Position numbers and translations under genes: made by a program
Shown: positions 1 to 10,015 of the stretch, in pieces
Layout: each line of letters opens with the position of its first letter
How positions within the stretch are numbered: position 1 is the stretch's first letter
NCBI GenBank assembly: GCA_963377175.1
Contig: CAUJNA010003316.1
Span: 1,812,200-1,876,199 of the forward strand
Length of the DNA: 64,000 bases
DNA from: Effrenium voratum
Lineage: Eukaryota; Sar; Dinophyceae; Suessiales; Symbiodiniaceae
Direction: 5' to 3'
The notes under the pieces: generated by a model
Database searches by the model: none
Told to the model about the DNA's origin: nothing
What the model saw: the letters and a program-made list of their open reading frames with translations, nothing else

Positions 1-500
1 TCTCTACAGAAAATTCACATATCCTCTCACCCAGAACATGTCTTCTTTCACAAAGGTTCACATATCCTCTCACCAAAACATGCCATTTTTCAAAGGCTCT
101 TCCACAGAAAACTCACATATCTTCCCACACAAACCATGCCTTCTTTCAAAGACCCTTCCACAAAATGAGTCACATATAATCTCACACAAAGCATGTCTGT
201 TAATTTACTCGTCTCTACAGACAATTCTTTCATCCTCTCACCCAAAACATGTCTTTTTACATGCCTTCGATCACAAAGGTTCACATATCCTCTCACCAAA
301 ACATGCCTTTTTTCAAAAGCTCTTCCACAGAAAGCTCACATATCTTCCCACACAAACCATGCCTTCTTTCAAAGGCTCTTTTACAGATAATTCACATATC
401 TTCCCACACAAACCATGCCTTGTTTCAAAGACTCTTCCACAGAAAATTCACACATCCTCTCACCCAACACATGTCTTTTTACATGTCTTCTTTCAATGAA
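1..500. repeat. 56-bp minisatellite, degenerate
   Basis: Copies of a unit of the form 'caaagRctcttccacagaaaaYtcacatatcYtcYcacacaaacatgcctt' recur with a 56-base step (for example the CAAAG...CTCTTCCACAG blocks at about 314, 370 and 426). Unit variants differ by substitutions and small indels. Open frames across it are by-products of the repeat and are not called as genes. Confidence 0.8.
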
Positions 501-654
501 ACAAAGGCAGCATATGTGAAAGAGTTGCCAAGGAAAGTAAACCCTGTGTAGAATAAAGCCAGGCTATGGCTGGGACAGTTTGTGTTACATAAATGGTGGT
601 TTTACATGATATTTACTGTCTTTTGCTGTACTTTTATGAATCACTGTAACCCTG

Positions 655-790
655 ACTCTTCCACAAAGACTCACATATCATCTCACACAAAACATGTCTT
701 TTTCAATAACTCTTCTCTACAGAAAATTCACATATCCTCTCACACAGAACATGCCTTCTTTCACAAAGGTTCACATATCCTCTCATCATG
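655..790. repeat. Second block of the 56-bp minisatellite
   Basis: After about 150 bases of unique sequence the same unit family returns ('cttccacaaagactcacatatc', 'ctctacagaaaattcacatatc'). It is followed at about 788-836 by a short inverted/direct 'gttgcgcaacatt' motif present twice (near 799 and 822). Confidence 0.65.
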
Positions 791-946
791 CTCCGCAAAT
801 GTTGCGCAACATTTGGAATTTGTTGCGCAACATTTCCCTGGACCACAAAATGGCCTTGCAGAAAATGCATGAGTTCAATCAAAATACACTGTAAATATCA
901 ATGGTTTTGATACATGATGCAACAACACCTGGGTACTGGGGGGGGT

Positions 947-972
947 ACCATATATATATATATATGTATATA
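947..972. repeat. (TA)n microsatellite
   Basis: Short alternating TA tract following a G-run. Confidence 0.8.
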
Positions 973-1019
973 TTACATAATTTGTCTATGCTTCCCCCCT
1001 TCCCCAAGCTCCACCGAAG

Positions 1020-1142
1020 GCACCAGTGCCTCGCCTTCTCAGCGGCGCTGCACAGATTCGCCGCCGTCACCTCGCTGGGCTGCAGCGCTGCCCAGGCCAT
1101 CTGCCGCGCCAAGGCCAGGCCCCGCGGCCAGCGGCCCGCCTC
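1020..1142 (-). CDS. Exon-like fragment, PPR repeat
   Basis: The minus strand reads through a 41-codon stretch with a pentatricopeptide-repeat helix pattern: RWPRGLALARQM, then LQPSEVTAANLCSAAEKARHW. The 'QPxEVTxxxLxSAxEKxxxW' arrangement is typical of PPR helices A and B, which bind organellar RNA in the family. No start codon or intact gene is visible and the flanking frame is not protein-like, so this is best read as one exon or a relic. It lies on the same strand as five other such fragments up to 13,809. Identification is by motif only. Confidence 0.55.
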
Positions 1143-1169
1143 GCCAGTGGCTGAGGGCTCTCCATATGG

Positions 1170-1263
1170 GTATGGGGCAAAATTAAACCCCAGGGGACCG
1201 CAGGTTTTAGTCCATGTGTCCATTTGCCAGGGTTCCATTTTGAGTACCTATTTTTGACCCACA
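1170..1263 (-). mobile_element. Short inverted-repeat element, family E copy 1
   Basis: A ~92-bp element bounded by GGGTCAAAA/TTTTGACCC-type ends, containing the conserved core 'accaaaacctgtggtc' (here reversed, around 1195-1215). Related copies lie at 1814-1906, 8609-8699 and 33763-33854. Confidence 0.55.
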
Positions 1264-1318
1264 GCCATATCTTCTCCTCACCCCAACAAACTTCTCCTCA
1301 CTTCCTGGGCCAACAAAA

Positions 1319-1419
1319 CCGTTCAGTGACCCTGGGAAAAAAGAATTGGAACCCTGGAGGAAAAACAAATAGTGGGGCCACCCAAATAAAAAGGGAAAAA
1401 GGGTGCCACTGAACAACTG
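1319..1419. mobile_element. Short inverted-repeat element, family A copy 1
   Basis: Ends with CACTGAACAACTG (1407-1419), the inverse of the start, which is slightly degraded here (CGTTCAGTGAC). The body contains the shared 'agtggggccacc' and 'aaagggaaaaagggtgc' segments. Confidence 0.65.
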
Positions 1420-1620
1420 AGATAAGGCGAGTGGCTTGGTTGACGTTGGGTTAGGGGAGCAAAAATTCTCAAATTTTAGCAGTTCAGTGGTTGGAATTCA
1501 ACCACTAAACCACAATAAGCAAAATGTAAAATGGTTGGCCATAACTCGTATCTTCAGATGCTCTCTCATTCTTAGAACGCCCTAAAATGTTCACAGTTAT
1601 TTTTGGATGAGACCCCCACT

Positions 1621-1738
1621 CAGTTGTTCAGTGACCCCGGGAAACAAAATAATTGGAACCTTTTTTGGGGCTTGGACCATTTTAGTGGGGCAGCCACCCA
1701 AAAAAAAAAAAGGGAACAAGGGTGCCACTGAACAACTG
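1621..1738. mobile_element. Short inverted-repeat element, family A copy 2
   Basis: Perfect 13-bp terminal inverted repeats: CAGTTGTTCAGTG at 1621-1633 and CACTGAACAACTG at 1726-1738. The 3' flanks of copies 1 and 2 are also alike (gataaggcgagtgg), so one of the two may be a local duplication. Confidence 0.7.
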
Positions 1739-1813
1739 GGATAAGGCGAGTGGGGAAGGTGATTTTTGTGATAACGGTGGGGCGAATGGGGTGTGAGTTG
1801 TTTTTTTCTTCTG

Positions 1814-1906
1814 CGGGTCAAAAATAGAAACCCAAAATGGCTTGCCCTGGTAGGTAGCAACATGGACCAAAACCTGTGGTCCTCTGGTGGTTTAATTTTG
1901 ACCCAC
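1814..1906 (+). mobile_element. Short inverted-repeat element, family E copy 2
   Basis: Starts with GGGTCAAAAATAG and ends TTTAATTTTGACCC. It carries the shared core 'acatggaccaaaacctgtgg' (about 1859-1878). Confidence 0.6.
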
Positions 1907-2565
1907 ATCCAGTTGTGCCTTTTACGCAACATGGCAACGGTGTCCCTTCTTTTGGGTCCCCCCCAACCGCCCCCAAAAAAAGGAGCGAGCAACAGGAAAG
2001 CCCTCTACAACATGGGGGTATGAATTTGGAGAGGGACCCTCTGGTGGACATCATTTGGGCATTCTGTCCACGTCCCCACACGTTCCTTCATGCTGGGCTC
2101 TGGCAGGATGCATTCAGAAACCACCTGCTTTGGATTCGTATTCTCTAAATTTGGCAAAAGCACACTGGCCCAACTGCATTCCTAAAGGATCCCGCCAGAG
2201 TCATCCAACAAGCAATTTCTTCTTGAAATCAGCCAATCCGCGGAAATTCGAGAACCCCGCCAATAAAACAAAAGGAAAAAGGGGGGGGCGGAAGACTCGC
2301 TTGGCTTCATAACCCCAGTAGGTACTTAAAGGGGATGTGCTTTTTGGATCGTACAACACTGGACACAGACCCTTGAACTAGCCCCTGCCCACAAAGTTTA
2401 GCTTTCTGCAGGTTAGAGGGGGAAGATCCAACCAAATCGCAGTCACATCCCCCCTACTCTTGGTGGGGGGTCCCCACATCCATTTTGCTAGTCTTCCCCA
2501 TAAAAGGGAAAACGGAATTCACCCCCCTCGCCTCCCACAAGTCTATTTTTTAGAGGGTGGGCATG
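1907..2565. other. Unassigned eukaryotic-type sequence
   Basis: No supportable gene. The stretch has homopolymer runs of G and C and no conserved protein-like frame. Around 2340-2460 there is a weak similarity to the family D element ('acaaagtttagctttctgcaggtt', 'atcgcagtcacatcc'). Confidence 0.5.
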
Positions 2566-2697
2566 CAACCGCGCCTGGGCATTTGAGCTGATGAAGGTGT
2601 TGAAGCTGACAGCATTCCGCTGGAACTGCTGAAAGACTCGCATGGCCGGCGCCCAGCGGTCCGCGCGCTCACAGGCGCTGAGCAGGGTGTTGTAGCC
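2566..2697 (-). CDS. Exon-like fragment, PPR repeat
   Basis: A 44-codon minus-strand stretch reads GYNTLLSACERADRWAPAM, then RVFQQFQRNAVSFNTFIS. This is a textbook PPR unit (YNTLLSACERxxRWxxAxxxFxxF) followed by the first helix of the next one (VSFNTFISS). The frame continues upstream with LSRKGSQ. It has no start codon and no stop, consistent with an internal exon. It is the clearest of the PPR fragments in this window. Function in the family: sequence-specific binding of organellar transcripts. No gene model can be built from sequence alone. Confidence 0.65.
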
Positions 2698-2739
2698 TTG
2701 GGACCCCTTGCGAGAAAGTCCATAAGCGGGGTAGGTGCA

Positions 2740-3290
2740 AGCAAACTAGGGTACCTTAGAGAGCCTTAAGGACCCCCCCCTCTTAAAACACCCCCCTTAA
2801 AATTCTTGAACACCAAGTTGACTCGGTAGGTTTCAAGGGATACCAGAAGGAAACCAAGCGCTTGGGGCCCATATCATATGGGTGATTCAAAGGGTCCAAG
2901 AGTCCAAGGCCACCAAGAAAGCTTTGAGAATTCAGATGCTGGCTTTGGACTTGGGAGGCAACTGGAGGCCAATCCCAGGAAGGTCTGACTCAAGAAGTTG
3001 ACTGAGACTTGGGGAAATCCAGCAGCAGGGATCTTTGAGTCTAGCTTGCCTCCATTTGCTTAAGCCCTCTGGGGGAAAAAACCCCATTAAAACAAACAGG
3101 GGAAATCAAATCAAATAATGGAACCCTGACCCAAACCATCGTATCCTCCACAAAAAGCACGCGCTAAGCTGAAGCACAAGTTCCCACCAAAACGACCAGC
3201 GCAAGTTTGGGAAGCCTCAACCAGTGATGTGGTTCCACGTGACTAAGGGCGGATCCTTCAATTTGCCTCACTCCCTGGATGACACTTTAT
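2740..3290. other. Unassigned eukaryotic-type sequence
   Basis: No gene visible. At about 3050-3106 there is a partial match to dispersed repeat family G ('tccatttgcttaagccc', 'aaaacaaacagggg'), whose fuller copies are at 23,645 and 29,291. Confidence 0.45.
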
Positions 3291-3291
3291 C

Positions 3292-3443
3292 TTGACCCCA
3301 TATCAATCAACAACCAGTGCATTACCAGGGGGGGGGGGTGATTTTCCCATCTTTTCCCCGGGTTTAATGGGGAATCAGACCACTTTTGGAGGGGCCCGCA
3401 CCCCCATATTAATAAACTGGTTGGTTGATTAGTATGGGGTCAA
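3292..3443. mobile_element. Inverted-repeat element, family F copy 1
   Basis: The two ends (3292-3318 and 3416-3442) are nearly perfect reverse complements over about 27 bases, beginning TTGACCCCATAT and ending GGGGTCAA. The interior contains a G-run and is non-coding. This is a short non-autonomous DNA-transposon-like element or long-stem hairpin. Confidence 0.7.
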
Positions 3444-3555
3444 CATGAGTGCTTCGGCGGGGCCTGTGCCGGGGAGACAATCAATCCATCTGTGTGATAA
3501 GCTCACCGGCATGGCCTCCTCCCTGGACGCCTTGTTTCGCTTGCAATTCCTACTT

Positions 3556-3653
3556 CAGTTGTTCAGTGACCCTGGAAAATGAACCTCTGTTTTTGGAAGA
3601 CCATTTTTAGTGGGGCAGCCGCCAAAAGGAAAAAGGGTGCCACTGAACAACTG
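3556..3653. mobile_element. Short inverted-repeat element, family A copy 3
   Basis: Perfect 13-bp terminal inverted repeats (CAGTTGTTCAGTG / CACTGAACAACTG). At 98 bp it is the most compact copy. The interior shares 'ggaagaccattttTagtggggcagccgcc' with copies 2 and 4. Confidence 0.75.
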
Positions 3654-3952
3654 AGCTATTGATGTTTGCCTGGGCACCTCTACCAACTCCTCCGAAAGGT
3701 GTTTGGACCATAATTAGTGCATTTTGGCAGTGCCACAAGAAATGAGCAACAGGGAAATACATGCAACCAACGGATGGATCCCGGTTTTGCCGCACGGAAG
3801 CGCCTTGCGAGGCAAGCGACCTTTCCAATGTATGGGTTCAAGTGGCCGAGAGCGACCCTCTCGTGCTCATGGCTTAAGAAGGACGAGAACGACACCAACC
3901 AAAACTTGGGTTGTAGTCATTGGGTGTGTCTGCCGTTTGGTCACATGTCTCA

Positions 3953-4080
3953 TACTGTGGATGGACGAAATCCATTTCGCACCACCTAAGCAACCATGAG
4001 ACACCATTGTTTGTTGGTATTTACAGGGGAATCAACATTCCAGGGTTTCTTCGGTGGTGCAGGATTTGGTCCCTCCACGG
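3953..4080. mobile_element. Inverted-repeat element, family B copy 1
   Basis: A 128-bp element beginning TACTGTGGATGGACGAAATC. Its right end is degraded (GGTCCCTCCACGG). The interior carries 'tgtttgttggtatttacag', also seen in copy 4. Confidence 0.65.
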
Positions 4081-4439
4081 GATAACTTCCCCATTCTGTC
4101 CAATCATTCTCGAGCACCCTTTGGCGCACATGGGGATGCATGTCCCACAATTTACATGATTTCCGAGGACGTTCCATTAAACAACCCTTGGCATGGTAGT
4201 AAAAGCGTTGATCTTGCAGCTGCTAAAATCCCAACAGAACCCCCCCAAAAAAAACACACACAACAAAAAACACCTAAACCCCTAAAAACCTAAAACCGGA
4301 AAAAAGATGGACCCCAAAAAAAAAACGGTGCCAGAACAAGAGCGAAGTGCGGTCAAGTCTCAGTACGCATTCAGTTGCACCAGCTGCTGCTGGAAGGCCT
4401 CGAGCCTAGGATCGAGAAGGCGCTGATCATTGCCACCCC

Positions 4440-4680
4440 CATCTTCGTGTCTCCGATGGAAACAAGGGGGAGGGGGATTTGGGGGGAGGGGGAGGGAAAA
4501 GTTGAATCCACCCCCCCCCTTTCGCCAAAAGTAAGAGACCTGCTTGAAGGAAAAGAAGGGGGAGGGGAGGACCTACTTGAGGGAGGAGAGGACCCACTTA
4601 ATGGAAACAAGAGGAAGGGGAGGACCTACTTGAAGGAAATAAGGGGGAGGGGAGGGGGAGGTGTTGAATCCTACGACTCA
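4440..4680. repeat. Purine-rich G/A tract with short tandem units
   Basis: A GGGGGAGGGG-type tract, followed by about three imperfect copies of a unit containing 'gaggacctacttga' (near 4568, 4593 and 4620). Confidence 0.6.
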
Positions 4681-4767
4681 AAGACCAGTTCACTATGAGA
4701 AAGCTACCTGTGTTGTGGGAGTCCGGCAAAGCTCTGACCAGTCAAGCAGACAAGCACAGGAACACCA

Positions 4768-4879
4768 CTTGATTGCTGTTGAGCCCCTGCAAAAAGTTTA
4801 ACTCTTTGGAGTTTAGTGGAAAACACCTTCATTTCCCAACAAAGTTAAAGTCTAAAGAACCAACCCAATAGCAGTCAAG
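4768..4879. mobile_element. Inverted-repeat element, family D copy 1
   Basis: A 112-bp element bounded by CTTGATTGCTGTTGAG and its near inverse CAATAGCAGTCAAG. The body 'aaaaagtttaactctttgg...aaagttaaagtctaaag' also pairs internally. Other copies are at 28,791 and 11,941. Confidence 0.65.
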
Positions 4880-5878
4880 ACCAAACGAGCATGCACTTGC
4901 CACGAAGAAAAAAAAAAAATATTGACAAAGAAACTCGAAAAGGCCCAGCAACACATGCATAGAAAACTGACACAGGTGGCATCAGTCAGTACCATAAATA
5001 AAGAATCCGGCGCATTCCAGAACCTGCTGGGGCCCAAAGAGCGACAGCTTCAAAATAGCTACGATGGACATTGAAGAAAAGGGCTCAACCACTAAACATG
5101 CTTTTCAGTTATTCATCAAATTTGTTCATTTCCATTGCGCAACGAGACATTAAAAATGTCATCAAAATGACAATGCCAGGTCATCATTGGCTGAGGGCTT
5201 CCCGAATAAACATTTGGCTGGCTGCTTTTCAAGGAGCCTAATCGGAACATGACATCACGATTGCCCGGCACCCACTCGACGGACAAGTGGGCAGCTCACG
5301 CTCTCTAGTTGTTGCGTTGACTCCTCTTTGTCGCCTTGGTTTCTCTATAAAACAAGCTCCAAGTATAACTGTGTACCAACAGCAAAACCAACAAATTAAA
5401 TTGAAACATCCGAAAACAACAATCACATTCAATACCTGAAGGAACTGCAAAGGATAATTACAATTCTAACTACCTCAGTCCTTTCCACCCCAATCGAAAA
5501 ACGATCATTGTTCCGGGGCCATATTTTGTAAATGTTGCCATGTAGCATAGTTTCAATCATGACCCCATCCAAGACAACTAAAATGTCAACTGAACTAACA
5601 AGCCGAAGTCGTCCAGGAACTGTGCCTGCGCAGCAGGACTCTACGCCCAACCCCTTCCTCTCACAAAACGGCGCCTGAACCATTTCAACCTGTCAGGCGC
5701 CATTCCTTAAAATGCAAACACGAATCCTTCAAGTCAATTTCGTGAACCTCAAACTCATGAACCTCTGGGTGAACCTACCTAACCCTACGTGACGCCCCAG
5801 CGGACCCGAAATCCGAAACGCCCCCCCGACACCCCGCCACCTGCGACCCCCGACCCTTCGGCCGGGCGTCCGCCGCGC
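4880..5878. other. Unassigned eukaryotic-type sequence
   Basis: No gene or clear repeat. Composition is moderately AT-rich relative to the next 200 bases, where a GC-rich exon-like segment begins. Confidence 0.4.
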
Positions 5879-5959
5879 GGCGCGGCGCCACGTCCCGTCC
5901 GCGCCGAGGGCGGCGCAGGCGGCCACGGAGTCCAGGCCGATCTGCGCAGATTTTTCTCG
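5879..5959 (-). CDS. Exon-like fragment, PPR-like
   Basis: The minus strand reads REKSAQIGLDSVAACAALG, then ADGTWRRA within a locally GC-rich island. 'xDSVAACAALGxxxxWRRA' matches the dinoflagellate-style PPR helix pattern. It is short (27 codons), so the assignment is tentative. Flanks are not protein-like. Confidence 0.4.
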
Positions 5960-6023
5960 CCAGGCCAGCGGATGACTCGCTATGAGTTTACTCGACAACT
6001 TTCTGCGAAGCCCTGCTAAAAGT

Positions 6024-6095
6024 GACTAACTTTTAGTGGTTTCATTCGGAAAACCCATGAGTTGGCAAAAAGTTGAAGTCCTAACAGCCAAGCAA
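6024..6095 (+). repeat. Dispersed repeat family J copy 1
   Basis: About 70 bp ('tttagtggtttcattcgg...cccatgagttggcaaaaagt...') recurs at 29,724-29,800 as a diverged copy and weakly near 33,107. Confidence 0.5.
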
Positions 6096-6099
6096 AATG

Positions 6100-6720
6100 C
6101 AACAAAGTTTAGCATGGAATTGCCGGGTAAGCCCATGAGTTGCACGAATACCAACATCCAAATAGTGCGGAAAGGGGGCATACTAACAATTCCTGAAATG
6201 ACGAGTGCAGGTTTGAGGTTTAAACAACAGCTAATGTGGGACAAGCTTTAATGGTAGTAGCCCGTATTGGTTCCACTGTTCGGGTGTGGGTGGTCCCACA
6301 TTACTCAGTTTAGCATGGAATTACCGGGTAAGCCTACGAGTTGCACAAGTAACAATATCCAAACTGATTTGATTGTTGATGTGGGCCTCGCTATGCTACG
6401 GTCCGTCAGTGTGTTAAGAGATTTTATGAAGAAAGAAATCGGACCGTACTAGGCCAACGGATTGTTAATGTGGGACGCGCTTTAATGGTAGTAGCCCGTA
6501 CTGGTTCCACTGTTCAGGGGGGGGGGGTGGAGGGGTCACTGTGAATTGTACAAATAGCCATATCCAAACTGGATTGATTGTTGATGTGGGACTCGCTATG
6601 CTACGGTCCGTGACCGTACTAGGCCAACGGATTGCTAATGTGGGACACGCATTCATGGCAGTATAGCCCGTATTGGTTCCACTGTTCGGGGGGGGGGGGT
6701 TCACATTAAAGCAGGTCCCA
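6100..6720. repeat. Complex local repeat cluster (~200-bp units)
   Basis: Blocks recur two or three times: 'cccgtattggttccactg' near 6258, 6494 and 6668; 'gttgatgtgggcctcgctat' near 6375 and 6580; 'tagcatggaattgccggg' near 6109 and 6310. The order suggests partial tandem duplication of a ~200-bp unit with G-runs. No coding signal. Confidence 0.6.
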
Positions 6721-6777
6721 CATAAACTTTTTACTTTTGGGGAAGACCATTTCAGTGGCAAACAAAGAAATTGTTGT

Positions 6778-6962
6778 TTTGGATGGTTGCGAAATCCGAG
6801 ATCGCACCACGAACTGAGTTACCATGGTTGAAACCATTGCATTTGCGTTGGGGAATCGACGTGGTTGAACTCAGAACGTTTGTTGGTGTTTTGTTGGGGA
6901 ATCAAATTAACAATTCCGTTGTGTTTCTGAGGTGCGAAATGGATTTCGTCCATCCACAGTAT
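6778..6962. mobile_element. Inverted-repeat element, family B copy 2 (long form)
   Basis: The right end GGATTTCGTCCATCCACAGTA (6942-6962) is intact; the left end GGATGGTTGCGAAATCCGA is degraded. At ~185 bp it is longer than the other copies. Confidence 0.5.
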
Positions 6963-8608
6963 GACTGGTGAAGAGTTGCTAACCATAGCGGTCATTGCGG
7001 AAAGGGGCTTACTAACAATTCCTAAATTGACGAGTTCAGGTTTGATGTTTAAACGAAAGTTGCCATTCGAGGGAAATGGTCACAAAGTGGATTTAGGATG
7101 ACCTTCACACAACGCGGCGGCTGACAATTTGGAATTGCCTCAAAATGAGAAAATGGACCATCAAATGTGTGGCTTCCTTTTGGCATCCGTTTCGCACCCG
7201 CACACACACACAAGCGGGTTTCCAAAGAAAAGAGACCCTTTTCAGGGGCTGTAAAAGCTACTGAAATATTTCCCTGACCACCGACAAGGAGGGAATAGAA
7301 ACACATTAATGAGGGCAAATGATGCGAAAAGCGGTGCACTCCTGAAGATTAGAGAAATCTCTTTCCAGGACAAACACAGACCCCACTCACTTCCTGGATG
7401 GGTGGTCCAAAGCAGTTCAAACTGGGCACCAATTGTTTGTTCGCCGCCACAATGGTCAACCCATGAAGGAAACGGTCCAACAACTCGGGGGTAAGGTCAA
7501 GTGATACCCTTCCTCCCACCAACATCGGCTTCCCCAGTCCTTCGTCCGTGTTATCAAAGGGAAGCCGGGAGGACTCACTGCACAACTCAAAGAAAGTGCA
7601 GCTTTCCATTCCAGAAGGCGATAATCTTTAACGCCACCGACTCAGAGCTATAGCTTGCACCCAACAAACTTGCTCTAGAAGCCGGCGGGGCCGGCAACCG
7701 AACAGCAAGTCGATATCCATGACCGACTCAGAGAACAAGGGGCCTGGCCGCAACACGACGCAAACCTGACTGAACTCCTTTGGGACCGGGAAACAGCCCC
7801 TACTGATTTGTCGGGCGTCTTGGTCGTTTCCCTCGGCGCGAGGGAAAACAAAAACTGCTCGACGTCTGCAATGTTCATCTTCTAATTCGGACCGCTCTAA
7901 ACCAAAGCTGTGAGCAGGAACCCTTCACTTCAAGAACACCATTTGTTTCCCCAGAAAGCGAACAGGACATGTTCACGCGAGAGGTGCGCTTGCAAGCATG
8001 AGCGTCCGCTTCCTGATCCCAATTGCCGAGGAAGATTGGCGGCCCTGCGGTTGACACACCCTGAAGGTGGGGTTCAAAACTCGCAAGCACCACAGCTCAG
8101 CCTTGACCGGTGCCGATGGTGTTGCTGCATGACCGAATCCGAATAACTTCCACCTTGCGCTTGCCATGCGTTGTGCCATGCGTTAAACCTACTAAGACGT
8201 CGACGATGGCTGCTACTGCTGCTGCGGCTGCTGCCTTCAACCCCAATCAACCTTGCCACTGTGAATTGTTCCCCCCCGCGCCATGGGTCTGTTTGGTGAG
8301 ACCCCTTGGTGCTATGACAGCATTTGGTCACACGCTCCAATCCAAAGGGGGCCTTGCAATCGCCCCCTGGAAAATAAAAGCCATATCCATTTCCGCAAAA
8401 AGAAATGTCCTTCTGTTTGGGGAGGCTTTGTTTTCCCCCACCCCCCCGTTGCAGGCAACCGGTGACACAATGCCCCGGTCCGATCGCCGTTTTCGCCTCG
8501 CGCCCGATGGTGGCGACCATGCTCACGGCCAGGAGCCAGCTCGCGGCCACCAAGCTGCTGAGCATGTGCCGATTGCACCGCACCTAGAAAATCCCAGCCA
8601 ACTGGCAA
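6963..8608. other. Mostly unassigned eukaryotic-type sequence
   Basis: No gene can be called. Around 7,672-7,790 the minus strand has a ~39-codon protein-like stretch (contains FSQVCVVLRPGPLFSESVMD) that I do not recognise. Around 8,474-8,586 the minus strand has a faint PPR-like reading (VRCNRHMLSSLVAASWLLA), too weak to call. Confidence 0.4.
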
Positions 8609-8699
8609 TGGGTCAAAAAAGATACCCAAAATGGAACCCTGGTAATTGGCCAACATGGACCAAAACCTGTGGTTCCCTGGCGGTTTAATTTTGACCCAC
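8609..8699 (+). mobile_element. Short inverted-repeat element, family E copy 3
   Basis: Bounded by TGGGTCAAAAAA and TTAATTTTGACCCA, with the core 'acatggaccaaaacctgtgg'. It is about 91 bp and closely similar to copy 2. Confidence 0.65.
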
Positions 8700-8850
8700 A
8701 CCCAACCACCCTCCCACCAATCATTACATGGAACCCTTTCAACGGAGAATGGTCCAAACCAGGACTCTCCTGCTTGTTGGAGAAGACGGACCAGCTACCC
8801 AGATCAGTTTCCTTTTGAAGGAAACTCCTGTGAGGCGCTATGCTTGTGGG

Positions 8851-8890
8851 ATATATATATATATATACATACACACATATATATATATAA
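8851..8890. repeat. (AT)n microsatellite
   Basis: AT dinucleotide tract interrupted by 'acatacacac'. Confidence 0.8.
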
Positions 8891-9314
8891 GAGATGATTG
8901 GTTGAGTGCAAGCAGATTGGACAAGAAACACCGTGTCCAAAGCCACTTCTTCGAGAGGGCACCGGGTTTTGAAGAACATCATCCTACATATCCCTGGGAA
9001 GACAAGCGGAAACCCTTGGCTAGTTCCAAAATCCTTGAAAAGTCGGCACACAACGTTTTCAGCGATGTGTGAAAGAGGCATTTGAAGCCATGATGACGAC
9101 TCTATGGAACCCCTTGGAGATGATCATTGTTCATCCCTGGCCACACCCATTCCCAGCTTGAAATGAGTGACCTGACACACGCATCATTTCTTCGTGGTCT
9201 CCTTATAGAAAGTATAGTCAAAGGTAGAGTCACTTCGCCCTAAAACACCCACAGCAAAACGCAAAGACTCCGTAATACGGGAGTGAACCCCCTCCAACAT
9301 TGTGGCTTGCCTCT

Positions 9315-9443
9315 TACTGTGGGTGGACGAAATCCACTTCGCACCACCGTTCAGAAACCCTGGTTTCTGATGATTCCCCAACATTAAAAACATGAACGTT
9401 CTGGTTTCCGTCGGTTTCAAAGTGCAGGATTTCGTCCACGGTA
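9315..9443. mobile_element. Inverted-repeat element, family B copy 3
   Basis: Begins TACTGTGGGTGGACGAAATC and ends GGATTTCGTCCACGGTA; 129 bp. The interior has its own palindromic 'gaaaccctggtttc'. Confidence 0.65.
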
Positions 9444-9738
9444 TCTTAGCTTCCTTCGTTGTTTGGTGGTTTGGAGCCCGGTTGTGTGGTGAGGGGGAAG
9501 CCCCAGTAACCCTCTACAAATTGCAGGGGTCAAAATGTTGTATAAAACCAAAACAAGCTCAGGTGACATCCCCAACAGCTTGCGGTGCTCTTTTTAGTGC
9601 TCGCACCACCCCACAGCCCTCGCAGCTCGTGGAACCCTCGTGGAACCCTACCTCAGCCGCCCCGGGCCACCCCGGAGCCTATCTGGGCTGAGACCCCAAA
9701 GCTTTCAGCTGGGGAAAAACAGCATCAGGACCCCGAGA

Positions 9739-9831
9739 ACTTCCGTCCTGGGCCGCCACCATGGGCTCCAGAAGCCCCACAGCGATCTCCCAGCGGCCGC
9801 GAAGCTTCGCAAGCGCCGCGCCGCAAAGGAC
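9739..9831 (-). CDS. Exon-like fragment, PPR repeat
   Basis: A 31-codon minus-strand stretch reads VLCGAALAKLRGRWEIAVG, then LLEPMVAAQDGS. This is a good PPR helix A/B reading ('xxCGAAxxxxRGRWExAxxLLxxM'). The bases just upstream on that strand end in a pyrimidine-rich segment with CAG, compatible with a 3' splice site. It shares strand with the other PPR fragments. Confidence 0.6.
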
Positions 9832-9949
9832 CTGCGGGGCGGTCCGTCGGTTGGGGGCTGCGGGGGCGCCGGAGTGCTGGGAGCTACGACAAACCGGAAA
9901 ATGAGCAAAGCAAAACTGGGTTCAAAAATAGGGCCTCTCTCAAAAATAT

Positions 9950-10015
9950 TAAGCCCCTCTTGGTGTCCTGAAGATTCTGAAATTTCCGAATTCTGAGTAG
10001 ACCAAGAGGGGCTTA
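9950..10015. repeat. Perfect 15-bp inverted repeat (hairpin)
   Basis: TAAGCCCCTCTTGGT (9950-9964) and its exact inverse ACCAAGAGGGGCTTA (10001-10015) flank 36 bases. Could be a very short inverted-repeat element; only this copy is seen in the window. Confidence 0.6.

Noticed and set aside
4360..4440. PPR-like exon on the minus strand (LDPRLEAFQQQLVQLNAY)
   Set aside because: The PPR-like features fall in two different frames, so no single reading is convincing.
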